Positions 48,386 through 54,540 of a DNA stretch of 64,000 nucleotides are shown here, piece by piece. Positions within the stretch are counted from its first letter, which is position 1; each line of letters begins with the position of its first letter. Both the position numbers and the translations under genes were made by a program. The notes beneath the pieces are model-generated. The model was not told the DNA's origin and made no database searches. It was given only the letters and a program-made list of their open reading frames with translations. This DNA is from Chthonomonas calidirosea (GTDB lineage Bacteria; Armatimonadota; Fimbriimonadia; Fimbriimonadales; Fimbriimonadaceae): contig CAMCWC010000007.1 in assembly GCA_945882415.1 (NCBI GenBank), forward strand, positions 110,915 through 174,914, written 5' to 3'.

Positions 48386-48880
48386 ATGCTGATTAAAGCA
48401 CTCAAAAACGTGGGCCCGGTTGACGCCGGGTCCTACTTGCCGGATGAGGTCGTGAACGCCCCTGGATTCAATCTCCAGCGGCTGCTCGATCTCGGCGTGG
48501 TGGAAGTCGAAAGCGGCTATACCCCCGCCGTCGACCATGAACTCGTGGGCGCGTTCTCGCTTCAGGGTGAGCGAGAGCAGCTCGAAAAGGACAAAGCCGA
48601 GTTCGAGCAGGCGAAGGCCGCTTTCCAAGTCGAGCGAGACCAGCTTCTCGCGAACACCGAAGCCACTGACGCTGACGGCGTAAAGATCGATCTGCGGAAG
48701 GCTTACGAAGCACTGCTCATTGATCTCCTTACCATCATTCCGACCGCGGAGTCTGCCCTCAAGGGACTCACGGAACCCGCGCTGCGGATCGTCGCTAAGC
48801 ACTTGGGCATCGAAGCCCAGCCCGAAAACAAGGCGGAGCTGATCACGCTGATCATGCTGGCCCAGAAGCAGGAGAACTAA
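48386..48880 (+). CDS. Hypothetical head protein
   Basis: The 164-residue product has an N-terminal beta part (MLIKALKNVGPVDAGSYLPD) and a long coiled coil (EREQLEKDKAEFEQAKAAFQ), then a C-terminal helical domain (ESALKGLTEPALRIVAKHLG; ENKAELITLIMLAQKQ). The one-base gap to the capsid gene shows co-translation. It may be an additional head or connector component. Confidence 0.55.
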   Translation: MLIKALKNVGPVDAGSYLPDEVVNAPGFNLQRLLDLGVVEVESGYTPAVDHELVGAFSLQGEREQLEKDKAEFEQAKAAFQVERDQLLANTEATDADGVKIDLRKAYEALLIDLLTIIPTAESALKGLTEPALRIVAKHLGIEAQPENKAELITLIMLAQKQEN

Positions 48881-48883
48881 CCC

Positions 48884-49243
48884 ATGGCCAAGACGTACAC
48901 ACCGGGCTCCGGAACAGCGAAAGACAGAGCCAGGCTTCGTCTTGGCGATACGACCGCCCCTATGGTCCTCGATGACGCTGAGATCGAGGACCTGCTCACC
49001 ACCTACGGCTTCCAGGAAGGAAGCGCTCAGTGTGCGGAGGCCCTTGGCGCCTACTGGGCAAGCAGGGCCGAGGAATGGACAGAGGGCGACCAGAAAGAAG
49101 ATTTTGGTAACCGAAGCAAGAAGTACTTCGACATCGCGAACCAGATTCGGGCCACCCAGCAGAACCCATCGGCACCAAAACGCACGGGTTCGGCAGTGGG
49201 TGACTCGACTCGCCCAACCCTCATCGGCTACCGGAACACCTAA
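48884..49243 (+). CDS. Head-tail connector protein
   Basis: The 119-residue product (DRARLRLGDTTAPMVLDDAE; IEDLLTTYGFQEGSAQCAEA; FGNRSKKYFDIANQIRATQQ) is helical and of the size and composition of gp6-like/gp15-like adaptors of HK97-type phages, placed after the capsid gene. The assignment is based mainly on position. Confidence 0.6.
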   Translation: MAKTYTPGSGTAKDRARLRLGDTTAPMVLDDAEIEDLLTTYGFQEGSAQCAEALGAYWASRAEEWTEGDQKEDFGNRSKKYFDIANQIRATQQNPSAPKRTGSAVGDSTRPTLIGYRNT

Positions 49244-49621
49244 ATGACAGATCGGCAGGATTCGTTTTACAAAGACTTCGTTAACCTGCGGCGGCCATCT
49301 GCGATCGGTTTGGAAGGTCCCGAGTATTCGAACACCCCGGACTTCACGAATGTGCGCTGTCGACTCGTGCCGAGCATAGAGGCGTCGGTTCCGCTCGTAA
49401 TCGGCAAGTCGAACTATGACATCGTCCAGACCACCGACCAGCTGAGACTGAGCATCGACCAAGAGATCGACGATAGCTGGAGCGTTGAGCTGGTGACGCC
49501 TGGCCACCCGGAAGAGGGCACGTTCTACATGACCCAGGGCGGATCTCGCAACTTCAACTGGCGAGCCGACAGCAAGACGATTTTGGTGAAGCGGAGCACT
49601 AAGCCTCCAGGAGTTTTATGA
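49244..49621 (+). CDS. Head closure protein (putative)
   Basis: The 125-residue product (MTDRQDSFYKDFVNLRRPSA; VVLIGKSNYDIVQTTD-like segment; SWSVELVTPGHPEEGTFYMT) is beta-rich, typical of head closure proteins that seal the connector. The position between adaptor and tail terminator supports it; the sequence itself is not distinctive. Its stop overlaps the next start by ATGA. Confidence 0.5.
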   Translation: MTDRQDSFYKDFVNLRRPSAIGLEGPEYSNTPDFTNVRCRLVPSIEASVPLVIGKSNYDIVQTTDQLRLSIDQEIDDSWSVELVTPGHPEEGTFYMTQGGSRNFNWRADSKTILVKRSTKPPGVL

Positions 49622-50115
49622 GTGTTTTCGAGGATGCGAGGCAGGTTTTCTACGACCAGGCGGACGCGGTATGGCCAGAAGTCTCGTTTATGTTCGATGT
49701 CTCCACGATAGAGCGCTTCAACTGGCGGGATCTCGTGGAAAAGGCCGAGAGGAGCCTCCCGGGCGGGCTGGAAGTGCCCTACGGCGTCGCGCAGTGGAGC
49801 CAGGCATCGAGCGAGGAATGGGGGCTCCACAACGACGTGTACGGGATGATCGTGAGCCTCTGGTACGTCACCGGGACACGGGCGGCGGACGGGAGCCGGA
49901 AAGAGACTCGGGACGTTTACAGCGAGCTAGAAGGCCGGTACGACGCGATGAAGACGGCGCTCTACGCTTACGCCGGCAGCGGGCTTTCGACCGTCCTGAG
50001 CGCTACTTACGACCTCAGCGATGGCAACGCAGCCAACCGGTTCTATTTAGGAAGCAACCTGCCGTTCTACGCGATCCAGTGCATGTTCCAGGTGACCTAT
50101 GGCGAGCCGCATTAA
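49618..50115 (+). CDS. Tail terminator protein (putative)
   Basis: The 165-residue product (FEDARQVFYDQADAVWPEVS; MIVSLWYVTGTRAADGSRKE; YDAMKTALYAYAGSGLSTVL) has the alternating strand pattern and length of tail-completion/terminator proteins. It starts in an ATGA overlap with the previous gene, and its end overlaps the Cys-rich gene by 17 bases. The call is mainly positional. Confidence 0.5.
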   Translation: MSVFEDARQVFYDQADAVWPEVSFMFDVSTIERFNWRDLVEKAERSLPGGLEVPYGVAQWSQASSEEWGLHNDVYGMIVSLWYVTGTRAADGSRKETRDVYSELEGRYDAMKTALYAYAGSGLSTVLSATYDLSDGNAANRFYLGSNLPFYAIQCMFQVTYGEPH

Positions 50116-50452
50116 CGGAGCAAAAGCGACTCTGGCGACCGACAGCACCCTCATGTTTTGGTGCCCCGGTTGCGATGAAGCGCACGGCGTTCGGGTGAAC
50201 GGTCCAAACCCCTGGACATGGAACGGAAGCCTCGAATCGCCGACGCTTAGCCCGTCGGTCTTGGTTCGCGGTGGCCACTACCTTCCGGGCCACAGTCGTA
50301 CGTGCTGGTGCACCTACGACTGGGAGGGCAGAGAGCCGTCTTTCCAGTGCAAGCAGTGCCATTCGTTTGTTCGGGACGGCAAGATCGAGTTCCTTTCCGA
50401 CTGCTCTCACGGACTGGCTGGCCAGACGGTCGAGCTTCCGGAGTGGAAATAG
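50099..50452 (+). CDS. Cysteine-rich protein (DUF6527-like)
   Basis: A 117-residue protein with FWCPGCDEAHG near residue 20, then single or paired Cys at 69, 71, 84, 87 and 102, so one or two metal sites are likely. The N-terminal FWCPGCDEAHG and NGSLESPTLSPSVL match proteins grouped as DUF6527 in phages. It is inserted between two tail genes and overlaps both neighbours. The function is unknown. Confidence 0.6.
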   Translation: MASRINGAKATLATDSTLMFWCPGCDEAHGVRVNGPNPWTWNGSLESPTLSPSVLVRGGHYLPGHSRTCWCTYDWEGREPSFQCKQCHSFVRDGKIEFLSDCSHGLAGQTVELPEWK

Positions 50453-50910
50453 TGGCGAACCGCACACTTAGCCTGGATGAGGCGATAAAGCACTTCGGAA
50501 AGGCAAATTCTTCGCTCCGGACCGAGCTGACGGCCGCAGTGCGGTTTTCCCTCCAGAACGGGGTAAAGCTGGCCCAGCTCCGAAGCTCGGGACCGTACTC
50601 CACGGCCATGCTCCGGGCAGCCGATCACCCGTACGCAAAGCGCCACGGTTCGCCTCGGATCGATCCCGGCGTCATCAACCAGCAGAGCGGCGTGTTCCGT
50701 TCGTCCTGGCAGACGGACGGGCCGAGCAGGAGCGACACACCCATTTCCGGCCTCATCTTCAATGATAGTGAGGTCGCCGACTATCTTCAGTTCGGAACCC
50801 GAACGATGTTCGCGCGGCCAATCGCCGAGAACATCGAGAAAGACACCGATGCGACCGTTTTTTCCCAGTCTCAAGACGCCGCCGATCGCATAGAGCGAAC
50901 GTTCGGGTGA
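50452..50910 (+). CDS. HK97 gp10-like tail-component protein
   Basis: The GTG at 50452 uses the last base of the previous stop (TAGTG); the open frame above it is a shadow. The 152-residue product (LDEAIKHFGKANSSLRTELT; RFSLQNGVKLAQLRSSGPYS; DSEVADYLQFGTRTMFARPI) matches the gp10-type pattern, including YLQFGTRTMFARPI near the end. Such proteins stabilise the neck/tail joint. Confidence is moderate. Confidence 0.6.
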   Translation: MANRTLSLDEAIKHFGKANSSLRTELTAAVRFSLQNGVKLAQLRSSGPYSTAMLRAADHPYAKRHGSPRIDPGVINQQSGVFRSSWQTDGPSRSDTPISGLIFNDSEVADYLQFGTRTMFARPIAENIEKDTDATVFSQSQDAADRIERTFG

Positions 50911-50915
50911 CTAAC

Positions 50916-51062
50916 ATGCCAGAAAATGAAACCAAGCCGGAAGCCGGCACAGAAACAACATCGACGGAGCCGGAACTGTTCGTCCAGGGCGGGTTCGGCA
51001 GCAACGGGGCGCTAGTCCCCAAAGAAGATCTGAAAAGCCAGATCGAAGGAGATAAAAGCTAA
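50916..51062 (+). CDS. 48-residue acidic protein
   Basis: The ATG at 50916 (in frame with a GTG at 50907 just after the previous stop) gives 48 residues: PENETKPEAGTETTSTEPEL, FVQGGFGSNGALVPKEDLKS and so on. The stop overlaps the tail tube start (TAATG), and GGAG in its last codons is that gene's ribosome site. It is probably disordered; coupled translation supports it being real, but the role is unknown. Confidence 0.5.
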   Translation: MPENETKPEAGTETTSTEPELFVQGGFGSNGALVPKEDLKSQIEGDKS

Positions 51063-51529
51063 TGTCGGTTCCACGCTATTTGCTCGGCCGTCACCTCACG
51101 GCCGTCACACTAACCCCCCAGACCGTAGCTGCAGATGGCACGCTGAGCAACGGAACGCCGGTGACGCTTACCGCAGTCGTCGACAGTTTGCAGGACGAGC
51201 TGAACGCCAACACGGAAGAGATTTCGGCGGTGAACAGCACACGTGAAAACAACGTGGTTTTGGACGACGGTGCATCTCTCCAGTTGGCCGTTATTCGGGT
51301 CAACAACGGCACAGACCCTGCCCCACTTCGAACCGCCTTCGGGCTGACTGATGTGTTCAAGGTCGCCTACACGGAAGGTACAGGTTCCTCGGCGAAGGTC
51401 ATCACCGGCTACTACACGAGATCGAGTGTGTCTGGCGGATTCCAGGGCAAAGGTAAGCAGATTGGCACGTTCGCCTTCATTCCGGTAGACGCAGGATCCA
51501 ACACCTACACCGTCGCGAACCCAACGTAA
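51062..51529 (+). CDS. Major tail tube protein
   Basis: A 155-residue beta-rich protein (YLLGRHLTAVTLTPQTVAAD; LTAVVDSLQDELNANTEEIS; TRENNVVLDDGASLQLAVIR; KGKQIGTFAFIPVDAGSNTY) of the length and position of siphovirus tail tube subunits, directly before the G/GT pair. The tube polymer forms the tail shaft. The assignment rests on context and fold pattern. Confidence 0.65.
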   Translation: MSVPRYLLGRHLTAVTLTPQTVAADGTLSNGTPVTLTAVVDSLQDELNANTEEISAVNSTRENNVVLDDGASLQLAVIRVNNGTDPAPLRTAFGLTDVFKVAYTEGTGSSAKVITGYYTRSSVSGGFQGKGKQIGTFAFIPVDAGSNTYTVANPT

Positions 51530-51533
51530 GCCT

Positions 51534-51959
51534 ATGGGAAAAATCAACATCTACGCATTTGAGCCGCCTGAGCAGCAGACTTTTAAGGTCGAGCTTCGGG
51601 ACAAGAGCATCTCGGAACCCGTGGTGCTCCATCTTCGCCAGCTTGGTTTATCCGAGCAGGTTGGCGCGCTCAGTTTGGGAGACCAGTTCTGGTCTCGCCA
51701 CGTGGACGATTCGGACGGGAAGGTGCCACAGAACCTTCCCCCCGTGGGAAACCGGCCCGTGCTACCCGCGAAGGACGTTTGCGCGAACATCGCCACGGTG
51801 TTCTCTGCCCAGACCAACCCGGACGAAAGCTATTCGATGGAAGAGCTTGCGGCCATGACGGTGTTCGACAGCCTGTACGCGGGCCTGGCGGGCACCACGC
51901 TCCGAATCCAGGGCATGCTGACGCCGCCCGACGATGAGGACCTGGACCCAAAAGCGTAG
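51534..51959 (+). CDS. Tail assembly chaperone G-like
   Basis: The 141-residue product (INIYAFEPPEQQTFKVELRD; LHLRQLGLSEQVGALSLGDQ; ELAAMTVFDSLYAGLAGTTL) is acidic at its end (DDEDLDPKA). It is placed between tail tube and tape measure, as lambda G. Its last codons contain a -1 slippery site, so a fraction of ribosomes should continue into the following frame, making a G-T fusion. Confidence 0.75.
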   Translation: MGKINIYAFEPPEQQTFKVELRDKSISEPVVLHLRQLGLSEQVGALSLGDQFWSRHVDDSDGKVPQNLPPVGNRPVLPAKDVCANIATVFSAQTNPDESYSMEELAAMTVFDSLYAGLAGTTLRIQGMLTPPDDEDLDPKA

Positions 51960-52174
51960 AGCCGGCGCGGCGTGAGATCGTGCAGATGTCGATCGGCTAT
52001 CTGCACGCTCACCCGTACCACCTGACCCGCGTCGACCAGCTTCTTTGGTCGATCAATGAGCGAATCGGCGGCAAGCCTGGTCTCGACATTCCAGCCCCTT
52101 CCACCACGTGGGTTTCTGACCTGATCGTGCATTCCAGACGGATCCAAAACGAGATCGAGGAGAACACAAACTAA
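51534..52174 (+). CDS. Tail assembly chaperone G-T frameshift fusion
   Basis: A -1 shift at C CCA AAA (51947-51953) continues the G-like protein (140 residues) into the frame that ends at 52174, adding 73 residues (SVEPARREIVQMSIGYLHAH and so on). The ORF from GTG at 51980 is the T part seen in isolation; it has no ribosome site of its own. Its stop overlaps the tape measure ATG (TAATG). Confidence 0.7.
51947..51953 (+). promoter_or_regulatory. Programmed -1 frameshift slippery heptamer
   Basis: The heptamer C CCA AAA lies in the correct phase (codons CCA and AAA of the G-like gene), 3 bases before its stop codon TAG. The -1 product reads on in the T frame. No clear downstream pseudoknot was worked out, but GCCGGCGCGGCG follows. 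Confidence 0.75.
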
Positions 52175-53703
52175 TGGCCATTCGAATCGACATTCAGGTC
52201 GGAAGCAAGGACACTTTTCAGGGGTTCGCGCAGGTCCAGAACCAGCTTCGCTCCCTGAAAACCCAGCAAGACGAAGTGCGGAAAATGTCTGGTGGATCCA
52301 GCGTGGTTAACCGGTTCGCCACTGCGCTCGATCGACTTGGAAACTCGGCCGAAAAAGCGGCCGATAACCTGAAAGCGGTTAACCTGCAGATGAGCATCCT
52401 TCGCTCGCTTGCCGGAGCGGGTGGGGCGGTGAACACGGGTGTCAGTGGATCTGGTGGTGGCGGCAATGGACGGGCGTCTTCGGCGCGGCAGATCGCAAAC
52501 CGTGCGCCGGCACCACCGCCGATTCTCGACCCCGACCAGGCGCAGCGTCAAGCGGCGCTGATGCAGGGCACCGACCCAGCCAAGGCGGTAAAGCTCCACA
52601 ACCAGGCCAACGCGGCTCGAAAACGCATCGCAAAGCAGCAGGCGGCGAACGATCCGGACGCTATGTTGTATCGGATATTGATGCGGACCCGATTATCTAA
52701 GGACCCAAACGGAAAAATAAAAGGCAACATGCTAGGCGTTGACTACATGGCGCTGATGAAAAATAATATGGGCGGCATTGCTGACCAGATTATTTCTGGT
52801 GGGGGCGCGGCGGGCGGTGCTGACGCGCTTAGCGCTGCGTCTTCGGCTATCGCTGGCATCAAAGGGCTTGGCCCGGCCGCAATTGCGGTGAGCGCACAGC
52901 TCGGGATCGCGGCGGCCTACATCCAGAGCGTCAACAGCCAGGTGCGGACCCGTGCCCAGATCGGTGGATCCGCACGGGAATCACTCGCAGCGGCCACGAT
53001 CGCGAGCGCCATCGGACTGGGCCCGAACGCGGCAAACCAGCTCAGCTCCAACATAGCGGGTGGCGGCACAGCAGCTACCGAAGCATCGAAAGCAGGCATC
53101 AACCTGGTTCGCGGACCTTACGGTGACACGAACGATGCCAAAGCCTTCAACCAGGCGGTTGAGTACGTGGCCCGGTCGAAGTCCTTCGAGGAAGCTCGGC
53201 AGAAAGCGGTTCGGTTCGGATCTCCGGAACTGGCCAGCGCCTACTACCTTTCCGAGAACACGCGAAAGCGACTCGCCGAAGGTTCTGGCGGGACGGAGGA
53301 AGATGCTAAGACAGCAGCGGAGTTCAATGCCGAAATGGCGATCTTGACCCGGGAATTTCAGCGAGCAGTACTCGCCGGTCGCCCGCTAATCCAGTACTTC
53401 AGCACGCTCGCCCGAACCTTCTCGAATTTGACCGAGCCGTTGCAGTGGCTTATCAAGCTCGGAACCTGGTCTCCAGCCAGCGCCGTGTCTGAGTTCGCAA
53501 ACCGAAATCGGGGTGGCGCCAAGAACCCGCAAACCGAAGCCATCAACAGAAACACGCGAGCCACCGAAGACAATACTCGAGCAACCAATGGAGTTCGGGA
53601 AGTTATGGGCGGTGGTGCCAGGGCGCAGTCTGCGCTTCCTTCCAAGCTAGGCCCTTCGAACATGCGCAGCGCGATGGACCGGATCGAGCTCGGTCTTATC
53701 TGA
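52174..53703 (+). CDS. Tape measure protein
   Basis: The 509-residue product has an N-terminal coiled coil (VQNQLRSLKTQQDEVRKMSG; RFATALDRLGNSAEKAADNL), a G/A-rich linker, a hydrophobic segment (SAAGGADALSAASSAIAGIK-like; GPAAIAVSAQLGIAAAYIQS) and a helical C-terminus. It fixes tail length and is ejected during infection. The length suggests a tail of about 75 nm at the usual 0.15 nm per residue (rule of thumb). Confidence 0.75.
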   Translation: MAIRIDIQVGSKDTFQGFAQVQNQLRSLKTQQDEVRKMSGGSSVVNRFATALDRLGNSAEKAADNLKAVNLQMSILRSLAGAGGAVNTGVSGSGGGGNGRASSARQIANRAPAPPPILDPDQAQRQAALMQGTDPAKAVKLHNQANAARKRIAKQQAANDPDAMLYRILMRTRLSKDPNGKIKGNMLGVDYMALMKNNMGGIADQIISGGGAAGGADALSAASSAIAGIKGLGPAAIAVSAQLGIAAAYIQSVNSQVRTRAQIGGSARESLAAATIASAIGLGPNAANQLSSNIAGGGTAATEASKAGINLVRGPYGDTNDAKAFNQAVEYVARSKSFEEARQKAVRFGSPELASAYYLSENTRKRLAEGSGGTEEDAKTAAEFNAEMAILTREFQRAVLAGRPLIQYFSTLARTFSNLTEPLQWLIKLGTWSPASAVSEFANRNRGGAKNPQTEAINRNTRATEDNTRATNGVREVMGGGARAQSALPSKLGPSNMRSAMDRIELGLI

Positions 53704-54529
53704 CCGGGTCTTCGGTCCGGAGAACAGTCTGGCTTTCTTGCTCTACGATCAGGTCGAAGGAGCCAAACCGTTTCACCACGATCGGAACGCGCAGTGCAGG
53801 CTTTCCGGTCGCAGCATCAACGATCTTTTGAGATTCTTCGGTCAGCATTTCCACGCCATCGAAAGCGCGAATGACTTCCATCACCTGCCCGTAGTCCATG
53901 CCTGCAAAGAATTGAGCGCGGACTTTGGCCAGGTAATCAACCTTTGCGCTCGGCACATTTGGCAGCCCCGGAACGTTCGACTTTTCTGCGGGTTTGTCGA
54001 TCGAGAAAAGGAACGCGACCAACAACACGATGGAAAGAATCGGATTTGCCCATCCATAAAGTTTTGTGCTTCTTGGAAACGTTCGGCCCGAAAGTCGATA
54101 TAGGCAGACCAGAGCGACGCAAGCCAAAGCAGACGTCAGGAACGGAGCAAAAGGCAACATTCCAGCCGGGATTCCAGTTGCAAGTTGAACGGCGACCGCA
54201 GTTCCGAGAAAACCGATCGGCTGACCTGCAGACCTTGCGACAAGGATATTGCATAGGATCAGGTAGCCAGTCGCATAGATCGCAAGCGCATACAGCGTCC
54301 AGCTCCACCAACGCTTCATTCGGTATTCGAAGTCTTGCTGAGGCGGCTGCACCATCATCGTCGGCTGCATAACCGGACCCGGCCCAGGCACAGACGCTTG
54401 CACTGGAATCGGCGCTGGCTGAGGTGGCACGAAGTTCGGGAGCCGATTCGAACACTTCCAGCACGTTCTCGCAAGTGGTGCGTTTGGCGCCCCACAGTTT
54501 CCACACGTTGGCCCAACTCCCGGCGACAT
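53696..54529 (-). CDS. Zinc-ribbon membrane protein, moron in tail operon
   Basis: A 277-residue protein on the minus strand between tape measure and tail genes. It has an N-terminal zinc ribbon (C9, C12, C23, C26 in PTCGNCGAPN and TCWKCSNRL), a proline-rich linker, three to four membrane helices (LYALAIYATGYLILCNILVA; FAPFLTSALACVALVCLYRL; ANPILSIVLLVAFLFSI) and a soluble C-terminal domain. Promoter boxes are weak: TTGCGG and CATAAA at 17 bases, inside the start of the next gene. It looks like an independently expressed lysogenic gene; the function is unknown. Confidence 0.7.
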   Translation of the reverse strand: MSPGVGPTCGNCGAPNAPLARTCWKCSNRLPNFVPPQPAPIPVQASVPGPGPVMQPTMMVQPPQQDFEYRMKRWWSWTLYALAIYATGYLILCNILVARSAGQPIGFLGTAVAVQLATGIPAGMLPFAPFLTSALACVALVCLYRLSGRTFPRSTKLYGWANPILSIVLLVAFLFSIDKPAEKSNVPGLPNVPSAKVDYLAKVRAQFFAGMDYGQVMEVIRAFDGVEMLTEESQKIVDAATGKPALRVPIVVKRFGSFDLIVEQESQTVLRTEDPVR

Positions 54530-54540
54530 AGGTTCATTTT

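Noticed and set aside
47359..49507. Two long minus-strand open frames (348 and 383 codons) over the capsid and connector genes.
   Set aside because: They lie exactly antisense to well-recognised phage genes, have no ribosome sites or domains, and arise from GC-rich codon use of the real strand.
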